From: Oscillospiraceae bacterium
GTDB taxonomy: Bacteria; Bacillota; Clostridia; Oscillospirales; CAG-272
NCBI GenBank assembly: GCA_015065455.1
Contig: SVQI01000007.1
Span: forward strand, 1 to 64,000
Length of the DNA: 64,000 nucleotides
Direction: 5' to 3'
Of this stretch, positions 7,221 to 16,390 are shown one piece after another. Under the pieces are notes generated by a model. The model saw only the letters and a program-made list of their open reading frames with translations, ran no database searches and had not been told where the DNA came from. Position 1 is the first letter of the stretch. Every line of letters begins with the position of its first letter. The translations under genes and the position numbers were made by a program.

Positions 7221-7256
7221 ACAGACACCTGATTGGTGTCTGTTTTGGTTTTTTGG
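7221..7256 (+). terminator. Terminator of tRNA-Ser
   Basis: ACAGACACC/GGTGTCTGT stem followed by TTTTGGTTTTTT, eight bases after the encoded CCA. Confidence 0.85.
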
Positions 7257-7286
7257 CATAGGAAAGGAACTTTGCTATAAAAAGAA

Positions 7287-7315
7287 TTGATTATAATTAA
7301 AGTTTATGTTATAAT
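7287..7315 (+). promoter_or_regulatory. Promoter of the GrpB-family gene
   Basis: TTGATT, 17-base spacer, TATAAT, 35 bases before the start codon. Confidence 0.7.
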
Positions 7316-7350
7316 CTAACCGTTAAACTTGAATTTTATGGTGATTTTGT

Positions 7351-7866
7351 ATGCGAACAACAAAGGTTATCGTTCTGCCTTATGATACGACATGGAAATC
7401 TGATTTTGAGGAAATAAAGAAGGAAATTGAAAGTGCAATCGGCGATTTAATTATTGGTATTGAACATGTTGGAAGCACATCAATAGAAGGACTATCGGCT
7501 AAACCTTGTATTGACATTGATGTAATAATTAAGGATTACTCATTATTTGATGCTGTCGTTAGTAAATTACAAACGATTGGATATATCCACGAAGGCAACC
7601 TTGGAATCAAGGACAGAGAGGCATTCAAATATTTAAATAAGCCGCATTTAAAAACACACCATTTGTACGTGTGCCCACAGCATTCTGAGGAGTTACATCG
7701 CCACATTACATTCAGAGATTTTCTGAGAAGCAATACTGAAGCAGTTAAGAAATACAGCTTGGTAAAGGAAACCGCTGCACAACTGTTTCCGGACGATATT
7801 GATAAATATATCAAATACAAATCACCCTGCATTGAAGAATTATATAGGCTGTGTGGTTTGAAATAG
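7351..7866 (+). CDS. GrpB/UPF0157 family nucleotidyltransferase-fold protein
   Basis: 171 residues, a usual length for the family. The core 'IEHVGSTSIEGLSAKPCIDIDVII' (residues about 38-60) carries the G-S and D-x-D elements of the nucleotidyltransferase fold, followed by 'FRDFLRSN' and 'KSPCIEEL'. GrpB-family proteins are often found alone or fused to dephospho-CoA kinase; their substrate is not settled, so no reaction is assigned. The gene has its own promoter and is followed after 60 bases by a small membrane protein that may share its transcript. Confidence 0.82.
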   Translation: MRTTKVIVLPYDTTWKSDFEEIKKEIESAIGDLIIGIEHVGSTSIEGLSAKPCIDIDVIIKDYSLFDAVVSKLQTIGYIHEGNLGIKDREAFKYLNKPHLKTHHLYVCPQHSEELHRHITFRDFLRSNTEAVKKYSLVKETAAQLFPDDIDKYIKYKSPCIEELYRLCGLK

Positions 7867-7926
7867 TTTAATAAATAAAATTAAGAAGGTTTGACTCCCC
7901 ACACCCAAAGCCAAAGGAGTTTCATA

Positions 7927-8307
7927 ATGAATTATATTATCACCATAGTTTTATCGTTGATTGCAGGGATAGTTTCATCAATTATATACGTATTTTTCTT
8001 TATGATTGACAAAGACGAAGAAGAATATTATGCTGAACGCGGCGAAGAAATTCCTTTTGAAGACATTAGAAGGGGTACGTCGATGTCTCCACACAATCAT
8101 GAATTTGAGCCAGCCCTTATTATAGTATACGGAATTCCATATGGAATAGTATGGGTTATAATTGATTGCTTGGGTTTTCAAAGCAAGCTTATCAGCTTAT
8201 TAATTGCAGTACTTATGGTAATTTTTTCACTCCTAAGCACATTATTTGTCAAGAAAATATACTATTGGCTTAAAAACCACAATTATCTGAACAAGCCTGA
8301 GGAATAA
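7927..8307 (+). CDS. Small membrane protein of unknown function
   Basis: 126 residues from the ATG at 7927, chosen because AAAGGAG precedes it; the longer frame from 7891 has no ribosome site. Three hydrophobic segments are visible: residues 3-26 ('IITIVLSLIAGIVSSIIYVF'), about 63-85 ('ALIIVYGIPYGIVWVII') and about 86-108 ('LISLLIAVLMVIFSLLSTLF'). A charged loop ('DKDEEEYYAERGEEIPFED') lies between the first two. I do not recognise a family. Confidence 0.6.
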   Translation: MNYIITIVLSLIAGIVSSIIYVFFFMIDKDEEEYYAERGEEIPFEDIRRGTSMSPHNHEFEPALIIVYGIPYGIVWVIIDCLGFQSKLISLLIAVLMVIFSLLSTLFVKKIYYWLKNHNYLNKPEE

Positions 8308-8324
8308 CTATTATATTTGCATAC

Positions 8325-8365
8325 AAAAAACACCACCCGCACATATTATGCGGGTGGTGTTTTTA
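8325..8365. terminator. Bidirectional terminator between convergent genes
   Basis: AAAAACACCACCCGC / GCGGGTGGTGTTTTT, a long perfect stem with A and T flanks on both sides, serving the membrane protein (+) and the giant adhesin (-). Confidence 0.88.
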
Positions 8366-8374
8366 TAAAGTTAA

Positions 8375-11300
8375 TTACTGTTCTTCAGTTTTTCTTTTTC
8401 TACCAAAGAGTGCAGTGCCGATTACTCCGCTACCGCTGACAAACATCAGTGCAGACCACATCCACAATCTGGGATTAATACCTGTCTGGGGGGGAGCTAC
8501 GGGATTTGTAGTAGGAGTAGAAACCTCATTAGTTGTGTAGGTATTCTTTCCTTCCACAACTACTGCCTTATTCTTAACAGTAGCTTTTGCGTTTAAGTTA
8601 TCAACCTTTACCTTAAAGGAAACTGTAACGCTTGCGCCTGCTTCTACTTCAAGAACCCAAGTTAACACGCCGTCCTTATATACGCCATCGTTGTCAGCTG
8701 TGCCGCCGATGTAAGTCGTATATACGGGAACAGTATCGGTAATTGTAACAGATACCTTTTCGGAAGATGTGTTCTTATAGGTAATTTCATAAATCAGAAT
8801 ATCTCCGCATTCAACTTCCTTGCCGTCAATGTTTGCGGTGGGAGCATCTGAATTATATACCTTCTTTTCAACCTCATCTTTAACAGTATAGTTTGTAACC
8901 TTTTCAGTAGTAAAGTTGTTAGTTCCGTCAGTAGCCGTTGCCTGGTTTTCAATTCTTACAGCACCGATACCGGAATTAACCGTAACCTTGAACGTAACTT
9001 CTACTGTAGACCAAGCAGGAACGTCTTCAATATTCCATACCAAAGTTCCATTGTTGTATACGCCTCCGTTATCGGCAGAGCCTGTAACGTAAGTTGTATT
9101 TTCCGGAATCTTATCGGTAATCTTAATATCTACCTTGTCATCTGAAGTATTGGTAAAGCTTATCTTGTAGAGGAGTTCCTCACCTTCATAAACCTTCTTG
9201 CCGTCAATGCTTACTTCAGTATTTGTAGGATAGAATACATCCTTCTTCAATTCTTCTTCAACCGTGTGGTTTACAACCTCATTAGTTGAATATGTGTTCA
9301 CACCGTCGCGTACTACAGCGGTATTTGCAAATATAGACTCAGTTTCATTAACTTTAACATTGAATGAAACCGTTACGCTTTCTCCCTTAGCAACGTTAAG
9401 AATCCAGTTAATATGCGTTCCTACGTAAGTACCGTTGTGAGATGCCGTTCCTTCAACGTAAGAAGTATAATCGGGAATGGTATCCATAATATCTACCACA
9501 ACGTTTTCACCCGTATAGTTTGTATACGTAATGTAATACGTAATAACGTCTCCCGCGTTAACCTTCTTGCCGTCAATTTGTGTCGTAGAATTGCCTGCGA
9601 TGTAAACTTCTTTTTCTGTAACTTCATCAAACGTAGCGTTAGTAAACGAAGCGTTTCCTGTTACAGTGGCAGCTGCCGTACCTGTAACACCTGTATTAAC
9701 GTTAGTCAAAGCCGCCTTGAGCTGACCGTCGCCATTATCTGTAACCTGAACGATAAACTTATATACCGTACGGTCATATACAACGTCGGCAATAGTATCA
9801 ACTGTTGCATCTTCTACTATCACGAAGAAATGTGTACCCGTAGTATCGAGTGTTCTTGTAAACGCAAACGCGCCGTTTACGTTCTTGGCTGAGCCAACAA
9901 GCTCTGCTGTATTCTTCGTAATATCAAATGAGTTATCGGTTTTATAAAGCTTAAAGGTGAAGGAATTATCCGCAAGTGCTGTTCCCTTCAATTCTTTTGT
10001 ACCGTTAAACTTAACCTCTGCCGGTTTTGCAGTATAAGTATTTTCAAACTTAATATCTGCGTTGCTTACGTTACCAGAAGCACTCAGAACACCGTTTGTA
10101 TCTGTTACAGTAACAGTCACTGTAACGGGGTGATCAACGCCTGTGTAGGATACACCTGCAACATTACCGTTAACTTCCTTAATCGTGTAAGTATGCGTAC
10201 CTACTTCCGTATAAGAAATAGCGTTAAATGCAAATGTTCCGTCTACCTTGTTGCTTACTGTTTGAATCAAAGTATTTCCTTCGTACAATTCAAAGGAGAA
10301 TTCACCAATCTTTGGTGCACGGCCGTGAAGAACCTTAGTACCGCCAAACGAATATTCGGTAGCCTTTGCCTTATAGCTGTTGTGGAACGTTACTACGTTT
10401 GAAATAGAGTCTTCAAAGTAATAGCTTGCCACGAGCTTGCCTGTTGCTGTATCGTTAGAAACTTCTACAACCAAGTCGAAAATCGTAGGATCGTAGCTCA
10501 TACCGTTGAGAACGTATTTTCCTGTTGCTGAATCGTAAACTGCGCCGTCAGGAATATTCTCAATAATATCGTAGTTATAAACTCCAACCTTATCAAACGT
10601 CAAAGTCTTATTGAAATCTACTGCATTTACGTTACCGTTAAAACCATTGGTTCCGGTAAGTATTGAAGAACTACGGTCACCGTCGTTGTAAACATAGAAC
10701 GTAAACTGACCTGCTTCTAATGCCTTTCCTGTCAATTCTTTGCGAACTGCGCCGTCAAGCTCAACTGTTGCGTCATCGGGATCGTAAGTGTTCTCAAAGG
10801 ATACTTTACCCTTTGTTGCATCGGCTGCATCTACACTTGCTGTTTCATTTGCATTGACAGATTCTGTCTTTACAATATTGAGAGAAGCGCTGAGTTCACC
10901 GTTATTTTCTGTAACTGTAACTGTAATACGGTAAGCTGCTCCCGAATACGTCCAGCCTGCCGCCTGTCTGTTAACCTCGGTAAGAACGTAGTAGTATTTA
11001 CCTGCAGTCTTATAAGTTGCAGTGAGTCGAGCTTCGCCTGCCGCATCGGAGAACACGGTAAGAGTGGAAGCATCCTGACCTGTTAGAGCATTCCAGTTTG
11101 CATCAGTTCTTACAGCATTAAACTCAAAACCTGCTTTAGAAACTGTATTATCGCCGGATTTATTTACAACGTCTTTCACAATATCAATGCTTACGGGAGC
11201 CGTATGATAGGTGTTATTAAAGACTACATCATAAGAACCGTCGGTAATAGCCGTATTATTAATATCCGTAACGGTCGCTACAAGCTGACCGCCGTTATCT

Positions 11301-14300
11301 GTAACGTTAACTGTAAACGTGTAAAGTGTTCTGTCATAGGTTACGTTATCAACGTTACCCTTAACTTCAAGCACCTGATATGCATAAGAACCGACTTCTG
11401 TATAAGTAATACCTGCAAGTACGTCCTCAATTCTGAAATTCTTTGTACCGGACTCGTTATTCAAATACGGTACTTGAGCTGTCTTTCCGCTAATGTCTTC
11501 CCATGCGCTTCCGTTCCACTTCTGTACCTTAAAGTTGAACGTTCCGCCGTTGTGGTTACCCTCAACGGTAAAGTTCTTTGTACCTGCTATATCAAGATCT
11601 ACTGTCACAGCGCTGGGTGTATAATTATTAAATACAACCGCGGTAGCACTTCCGTCTGTAGGAATTACAACTTTATTATCCGTATCCGCGTTTATACCTG
11701 AATGGTTACGTGTACGATAAGAAACTGTAAAGTGACTGCCGGGTGTAGCTTCTGTAACGGTTACGGCTGTACCTGCGGGAACTTTAAGAATTTCAACTGT
11801 CTGTTTTGCTTTGATGCTGAATGTCAAATTGCCGTTAGCATCAACAGTCTTGTTATAGGAAGAAGTATGCGCGCTGTCCATAACCTCGAAGGTCTTTCCT
11901 GCAAGAGCGCTGCCAACGTTGACTGTAATATCAAACTCGGTATCCATAACGCTTTCGGGTACAGCGTGTGTACTTGTTATTTCTTTTGTAATATAGAGAT
12001 TGCCATACTCGTTAGGAGTATTTGTAACAACAGCAGGGACAAACTGTGCTACGGGAGCTGTTGCATTAAGCACCTGAGACAGTGTAGGAACAGTTACCGA
12101 AGAAACTGACAACGATTCCTCTTTATAGTAATCTCCATTAATTATCTCACCGATCTGACATACTGTTCCGCCGGGGATTCCGCTGATATATACGGTTTCT
12201 CCCGCCTTCACATTTACAGTAAGAACGTTGGAGCTGTAACTGGAAATGCTATTGGTAACGTCATTTCCGTTTGAATCTACAACTACGGGATCTGCTGTAA
12301 CACCATTAGGAATTGTAACAGTCAAAGCGTACGTATCGTCTGCATCACCTATCGGTTTGGTTACATTCTTTGTAAGTGCAATACCGGTAGCAACGTTCAA
12401 TGTAACTTTACCACTGTTACCAAGCCAAACAACCACGTCATTTCCGTTGTGCTGACTTGCGGTATCGTGTGTATATTCGGGTGTATAGCGTTCAACTGCA
12501 GTACCCGTAATATTTTCTGACTTATTAGAAGTCATATTATGAAAACGGCTTGTGCGAACAGAACCTACGCCGAGAACCGCATAAATATCTGCATTCGGGT
12601 TTGCGCGTTTGTATGCCGCAATTACGTCTGCAACCTTATCAACATCAATAGCAACACCGGTATCGGATAACGTGTATCCGTTAACGCTGTCATAATTTAC
12701 GTACTTCTTGGCATTGTTATCATAGAATGCTACGGATTCTTTCAAATATGCCCAGTCTGTATAAACAAGGTATGTAACCTCTTCTGCCGCATTTGCATCA
12801 TCTTGAGCAGATGGTGTGGGATGATAGTACGTAACGTAGGTATAAACCTTGTCTGTATCATTGGTGTTTTGATATTCGTCATACGTCATCCAGCTGAGAT
12901 TGTATTTATCTTCATCCCAGACAATACCATATTCCGCGTTTTCGGGAATCGCAACCACACTGCCGTTTGATTTATTTGTAATTTGTGTAAAAATTCCCTG
13001 ATTATCCTGATGATAATAATATCTGTTTTCATCAGAGGGCTTGAATCCAACGTGAGTATCACCCTTAATTACAACACCGGAGCTATCAGCAGGATTCATA
13101 ACGCCAAATTTATTGCTATAAAATGATACTGTTCCGTTAGCATCATCTATGTACTCGTAACCCTGAATCTTGGTAACGTCAACTTCTCCATTGGGAAGAA
13201 GAATATCGGAGTCAATACCCACTGTGTAATATACACGTAAAGGAGACTGCATTAATTCTGTAATTGTAGCAGTGGTTACTCCGCCGACGGTTTCGGAAAC
13301 AACCTGTTCTAAGATAATGGGAAGTATTTCCTGATTTATTTTAATTTCGAGTTTTTGCGTTCCATCCGTTTGCTCTGTCACGGTTATTATAATATCTTCA
13401 GCAGTATTCCACGCCTCATTGGTTGTGGGGTTTCTGCCCGTAGCTGTTTCAACCACATAAGTTCCGTCATTTTTCTTCACAACATTGTAAGAAGAACCAA
13501 ACAACGTAACTGCCTGGATATTTTTTATCTCCATGTACTGACCGATAAAGTCAACGTATATCAAAGGTGTGTTATCAACACCTGTAGCTCCGTTAACAGA
13601 CGTACTGCTGGAAATCGGGTTGAATACACCAGAAGAAAGCTCTTCGTAGATCTGACTGAACGTTGTGCTCAAATCAGCGTTTGATACATCGAAATACGTA
13701 TCAACGTAGTTTATGTTGGCAGCAATCTTTGCATCTGTGATCGTGCCATTTATATTGGGATAGTTATGATCAAAGCTCCAAGCACTTGATCCGTTACCGT
13801 GTCTTACTGTATTGCCGGATGACCAATTCAAAAAGTCATTATAAGCATTTCTGACATCCGAAGAAGTATTTGTGCTGTTAAAGCCTTTGTTTGACGTATC
13901 ACCGGGGTTCATAAGCAAACGAGCCGTTGTATTTGTTCCCAAGTCAACACCAACACCGTAAACAATTTGCTCAACACCGTATTTTTGTTCAACCTTGGCC
14001 TTATTATAGGCAGCATTCAAAAGGGTGCTCAAATAAAGGCTTCTTCCGGATGCACTGTTACCTTCGTTTATATTGGAATAAAAGCTTGCTCTGTTAGCGC
14101 GGTTTGCCTGGCCGTCAGTTAAAACAATAGCAACAGGAACACGTCCTTCTACATCGGTAGCATTTGCAAGAATATTGAAGCCTCGGTCAATACCCGACTG
14201 CAAGTTGGTTCCCATCGTGTAGCCGCTGTCATTACCAAGCTTTCTGTTATCTTTATCGTAAGCAGTCACAACACCGGCATCGGACGAGCCATTATTAAAG

Positions 14301-14905
14301 TAATCAGTAACAACCAATTCAATACCGTTATTATAAGCAGCTAAAGGTATAACCGTCTCGCTGTCTCTGTTATAAGTAACGATAGCAATTCTTACGTCAT
14401 TAAGTGTAAGAAGGTCATCCAACAAGCCGTTTGCCGCTTCAATAGTACGCTGCAAACGGGTAATGCCCTGATTGTCAGTGTCATCCATTGACGTTGAAGT
14501 ATCAAGAACCAATACTACATCTATCGGACTGCCCGAAACGGTAGTAGTCGTGGTAGTCATTGTAGAACCAAGCGCAGAGAATATAACCTGCAACGCCTCG
14601 TCGTCTTTCAAGGATACCTCAAACGACGAACCGCTTTCTCCTTTGGTGTTGAGAATCGCGGTATCACCGTGCTTGTACACAGATTTATCCACCCAAACAC
14701 GACCGGAATAACGGTTTCCGTCCACATTGGTCCCCAACATAGATTCCCATGTGTATGCTGTGCCGGGATCTGCAATTATCTGCGAAACTGCAGAAGACGA
14801 CAACGCGCCGGTCTTATGTATAGCAAACAATGGAATATACGCCATCATTAGTGCAACACAAAGAAAAGCACTTACAACTCTTTTTGAAAAACTTATTTTT
14901 TTCAT
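8375..14905 (-). CDS. Giant sortase-anchored surface adhesin/pilin-like protein with VWA domain
   Basis: 2176 residues. Signal peptide at 1-34 ('KRVVSAFLCVALMMAYIPLF'). A von Willebrand A domain spans about 125-430, with the MIDAS start 'VLVLDTSTSMDD' (DTSTS at 135-139) and 'VLTDGQANRA'. About 1100-1900 holds five Spy0128/FctA-type isopeptide domains. They begin with phrases like 'FNGTKELKGTALADNSFTF' and end in 'FENTY' or 'FNNTY', the usual Lys/Glu/Asn positions for intramolecular isopeptide bonds. Three DUF11-type repeats follow ('IDGKKVNAGDVITYYITYTN', 'IDGKKVYEGEELLYKISFTN', 'IDGKEVECGDILIYEITYKN'). The C-terminus is a sortase signal variant PPQTG (2138-2142), a hydrophobic helix and RKRK. 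GGAGGG precedes the ATG. It is probably a tip adhesin or stalk protein. No sortase lies in the window, so a housekeeping sortase must act on it. Confidence 0.9.
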   Translation of the reverse strand: MKKISFSKRVVSAFLCVALMMAYIPLFAIHKTGALSSSAVSQIIADPGTAYTWESMLGTNVDGNRYSGRVWVDKSVYKHGDTAILNTKGESGSSFEVSLKDDEALQVIFSALGSTMTTTTTTVSGSPIDVVLVLDTSTSMDDTDNQGITRLQRTIEAANGLLDDLLTLNDVRIAIVTYNRDSETVIPLAAYNNGIELVVTDYFNNGSSDAGVVTAYDKDNRKLGNDSGYTMGTNLQSGIDRGFNILANATDVEGRVPVAIVLTDGQANRANRASFYSNINEGNSASGRSLYLSTLLNAAYNKAKVEQKYGVEQIVYGVGVDLGTNTTARLLMNPGDTSNKGFNSTNTSSDVRNAYNDFLNWSSGNTVRHGNGSSAWSFDHNYPNINGTITDAKIAANINYVDTYFDVSNADLSTTFSQIYEELSSGVFNPISSSTSVNGATGVDNTPLIYVDFIGQYMEIKNIQAVTLFGSSYNVVKKNDGTYVVETATGRNPTTNEAWNTAEDIIITVTEQTDGTQKLEIKINQEILPIILEQVVSETVGGVTTATITELMQSPLRVYYTVGIDSDILLPNGEVDVTKIQGYEYIDDANGTVSFYSNKFGVMNPADSSGVVIKGDTHVGFKPSDENRYYYHQDNQGIFTQITNKSNGSVVAIPENAEYGIVWDEDKYNLSWMTYDEYQNTNDTDKVYTYVTYYHPTPSAQDDANAAEEVTYLVYTDWAYLKESVAFYDNNAKKYVNYDSVNGYTLSDTGVAIDVDKVADVIAAYKRANPNADIYAVLGVGSVRTSRFHNMTSNKSENITGTAVERYTPEYTHDTASQHNGNDVVVWLGNSGKVTLNVATGIALTKNVTKPIGDADDTYALTVTIPNGVTADPVVVDSNGNDVTNSISSYSSNVLTVNVKAGETVYISGIPGGTVCQIGEIINGDYYKEESLSVSSVTVPTLSQVLNATAPVAQFVPAVVTNTPNEYGNLYITKEITSTHAVPESVMDTEFDITVNVGSALAGKTFEVMDSAHTSSYNKTVDANGNLTFSIKAKQTVEILKVPAGTAVTVTEATPGSHFTVSYRTRNHSGINADTDNKVVIPTDGSATAVVFNNYTPSAVTVDLDIAGTKNFTVEGNHNGGTFNFKVQKWNGSAWEDISGKTAQVPYLNNESGTKNFRIEDVLAGITYTEVGSYAYQVLEVKGNVDNVTYDRTLYTFTVNVTDNGGQLVATVTDINNTAITDGSYDVVFNNTYHTAPVSIDIVKDVVNKSGDNTVSKAGFEFNAVRTDANWNALTGQDASTLTVFSDAAGEARLTATYKTAGKYYYVLTEVNRQAAGWTYSGAAYRITVTVTENNGELSASLNIVKTESVNANETASVDAADATKGKVSFENTYDPDDATVELDGAVRKELTGKALEAGQFTFYVYNDGDRSSSILTGTNGFNGNVNAVDFNKTLTFDKVGVYNYDIIENIPDGAVYDSATGKYVLNGMSYDPTIFDLVVEVSNDTATGKLVASYYFEDSISNVVTFHNSYKAKATEYSFGGTKVLHGRAPKIGEFSFELYEGNTLIQTVSNKVDGTFAFNAISYTEVGTHTYTIKEVNGNVAGVSYTGVDHPVTVTVTVTDTNGVLSASGNVSNADIKFENTYTAKPAEVKFNGTKELKGTALADNSFTFKLYKTDNSFDITKNTAELVGSAKNVNGAFAFTRTLDTTGTHFFVIVEDATVDTIADVVYDRTVYKFIVQVTDNGDGQLKAALTNVNTGVTGTAAATVTGNASFTNATFDEVTEKEVYIAGNSTTQIDGKKVNAGDVITYYITYTNYTGENVVVDIMDTIPDYTSYVEGTASHNGTYVGTHINWILNVAKGESVTVSFNVKVNETESIFANTAVVRDGVNTYSTNEVVNHTVEEELKKDVFYPTNTEVSIDGKKVYEGEELLYKISFTNTSDDKVDIKITDKIPENTTYVTGSADNGGVYNNGTLVWNIEDVPAWSTVEVTFKVTVNSGIGAVRIENQATATDGTNNFTTEKVTNYTVKDEVEKKVYNSDAPTANIDGKEVECGDILIYEITYKNTSSEKVSVTITDTVPVYTTYIGGTADNDGVYKDGVLTWVLEVEAGASVTVSFKVKVDNLNAKATVKNKAVVVEGKNTYTTNEVSTPTTNPVAPPQTGINPRLWMWSALMFVSGSGVIGTALFGRKRKTEEQ

Positions 14906-15040
14906 ATTACATTCCCTCCTTGGGCCAAATTTAACATTTTACATGCATAACCGTTCCGCATGATACTATTCATCCCACAAAACAGAAGCACTTTTATTTG
15001 AAATGGCAATTCAAGCCAATAACCCTATTATAGATAATAT

Positions 15041-15069
15041 ATTATAACATAATAATAACAAAAAAACAA
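15041..15069 (-). promoter_or_regulatory. Probable promoter of the giant adhesin
   Basis: On the minus strand TTGTTT, 17 bases, TATAAT, about 135 bases before the ATG. The leader between them shows no riboswitch that I can recognise. Confidence 0.5.
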
Positions 15070-15133
15070 TACTGTCGAATAAATAAGCACAAAAAAATAT
15101 CATGTAATGTTATCCATTTTGCGTGCTTAAATA

Positions 15134-15157
15134 TTACGTTTATACAGCATAGGCAAG
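15134..15157 (+). repeat. 24-bp direct repeat, left copy, bracketing a repeat nest
   Basis: A 24-base sequence containing ACGTTTATACAGCATAGG is repeated exactly at 16069-16092. The two copies frame almost all of the repeat material in this gap. Confidence 0.8.
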
Positions 15158-15194
15158 TCTTAGTACTGCCAATAAAAATATTAAAACAAATTCT

Positions 15195-15293
15195 GAGTGT
15201 TTGTCTGTCATCCTTGAGCATAAGCCGCCACGGGATTCATAGCTTTACTCAAAAATGACAACGTGGCGGTGCCGCGAAAGATCTCGAACATGC
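15195..15293 (+). repeat. Dispersed repeat R1 (TGTCATCCTTGAGC type), diverged copy
   Basis: Palindromic roughly 100-base module: TGTCATCCTTGAGC, GCCGCCACGGGATTC, then AATGACAACGTGGCGGTGCC and TCGAACATG. Related copies lie at 15923, 36081 and 49236. Both strands contain long mutually complementary parts, so it can fold as one hairpin. Confidence 0.75.
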
Positions 15294-15373
15294 AGAGCAA
15301 GATAATTAATCCTAAAAATGTAGGGTGCGATTTTGATATCCGCCCGTTTTTTTGAAAAAGTCTAACTTTTTAG

Positions 15374-15600
15374 CTCCATCTGACGAGGTAACGAAGCGGC
15401 GGCGAGGGAGTGAATGACATCACGGTGTGATGTCATTTCCGAGCCGTGACCGAACCGCAGTAGACGCTGTCGAGCGAATGCGAGACTGAGGGAGAGAAGA
15501 ACGAACGATTTAAATAGACAATATTGCAATCAAAAGTCTAACACATATCTCTCCCTCCGTCATTTTCTAACGAAAATGCCACCTCCCTCGTCAGATGGAG
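15374..15600. repeat. Repeat R5 with terminal inverted repeats CTCCATCTGACGAGG
   Basis: Bounded by CTCCATCTGACGAGG (15374-15388) and CCTCGTCAGATGGAG (15586-15600). Inside are an ATGACATCAC/GTGATGTCAT hairpin and G+C-rich inverted parts. Partial copies of its ends occur at 20425-20475, 35985-36025, 36411-36462 and 49671-49805. No coding potential. Confidence 0.65.
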
Positions 15601-15629
15601 GTAAAAATTAGTGCGAATTCGGCATGATA

Positions 15630-15893
15630 GACGAACTCATCCGTCACACCGCGTTTTATATTTGTAAAAAAATAAAGTTTGTTAGCGGTGTGCCACCTTC
15701 TCTCACCAGAGAAGGCTCAGAGTACAGTCTTTGTCTTTTGTTTTTATATCATTGTCTTATGATTTTATAAAATATTTTTTATTACTTATGCTTTGCACTA
15801 ATTTTGCGCCTTCTCCGGCGGGAGAAGGTGGCGTACCGCCAATATATTTAAATATATATTGTTATATAACGCGGCGCGACGGATGAGTTCGTC
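15630..15893 (-). repeat. MITE-like repeat, copy 1 (reverse orientation)
   Basis: 264 bases with terminal inverted repeats GACGAACTCATCCGTC / GACGGATGAGTTCGTC and internal CCTTCTC...GAGAAGG hairpins near each end. Same family as 26600-26861 and 49363-49626. No open reading frame of note. Confidence 0.85.
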
Positions 15894-15922
15894 GATAATA
15901 TTTTACATTATAAACTAAATCT

Positions 15923-16020
15923 ACGTGTTCGGGATCCTTCGCGGCACCGCCACGTTGTCATTCTTGAGCGTAGCGAAGAATCCCGTGGCGGCTTGCTCAA
16001 GGATGACAAACGAACACGCG
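15923..16020 (-). repeat. Dispersed repeat R1, reverse-oriented copy
   Basis: Reads on the minus strand as the same TGTCATCCTTGAGCAAGCCGCC...GAACACG module as 36081 and 49236. It stands opposite to the copy at 15195. Confidence 0.75.
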
Positions 16021-16068
16021 GAGTAACGGGAGGGGAGCTCCACGATAAATTTATTCTCAGTTAACACC

Positions 16069-16092
16069 TTACGTTTATACAGCATAGGCAAG
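16069..16092 (+). repeat. 24-bp direct repeat, right copy
   Basis: Exact partner of 15134-15157, 935 bases away. Together they bracket R1, R5, the MITE-like element and the second R1. Confidence 0.8.
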
Positions 16093-16130
16093 ATTCCCTG
16101 ACAGTTAGGCAATATGGTTTTACCGACACA

Positions 16131-16162
16131 AAAAAATGACATCACTCAGTGATGTCATTTTC
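16131..16162 (-). terminator. Terminator of the radC-DUF1653 pair
   Basis: On the minus strand AATGACATCAC / GTGATGTCATT followed by TTTTTTT. The stem overlaps the last codons of the DUF1653 gene. Confidence 0.8.
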
Positions 16163-16375
16163 GTTTTCTATATAAGTAAATCTGAGAAATCTTTCCCCGT
16201 TTCTTTCAACGGTTTCATTCCACATAGACAAAGGCCGTACCCACAGTTCGCATTCACCGTAAAGAGCACGGTATACCACCATCTGCTCACACGTTTCCGA
16301 GTGTTTTGCAACCCCTAAGACCTCATATTCGTTTCCTTTAAAATGTCTGTATCTGCCTATCTTTATTTTTTCCAT
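16142..16375 (-). CDS. DUF1653 domain protein
   Basis: 77 residues. The whole protein is the DUF1653 domain, with 'IGRYRHFKGNEYEVLGVAKHSET' at the start, 'VVYRALYGECELWVRPLSMW' in the middle and 'FLRF' near the end. The biochemical role of the family is not known. It begins 15 bases after the stop of radC on the same strand and shares its terminator, so the two are probably one transcript. Confidence 0.88.
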   Translation of the reverse strand: MEKIKIGRYRHFKGNEYEVLGVAKHSETCEQMVVYRALYGECELWVRPLSMWNETVERNGERFLRFTYIENENDITE

Positions 16376-16390
16376 TCTGCTGACTCAACC

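Noticed and set aside
7004..7228. Minus-strand frame across tRNA-Ser
   Set aside because: It is the translation of the tRNA gene and its pseudo-copy; such 'RDSNPRG' peptides are a known artefact of tRNA-Ser.
15921..16145. 74-codon frame in the repeat nest
   Set aside because: It is repeat R1 translated; similar frames occur at other R1 copies.
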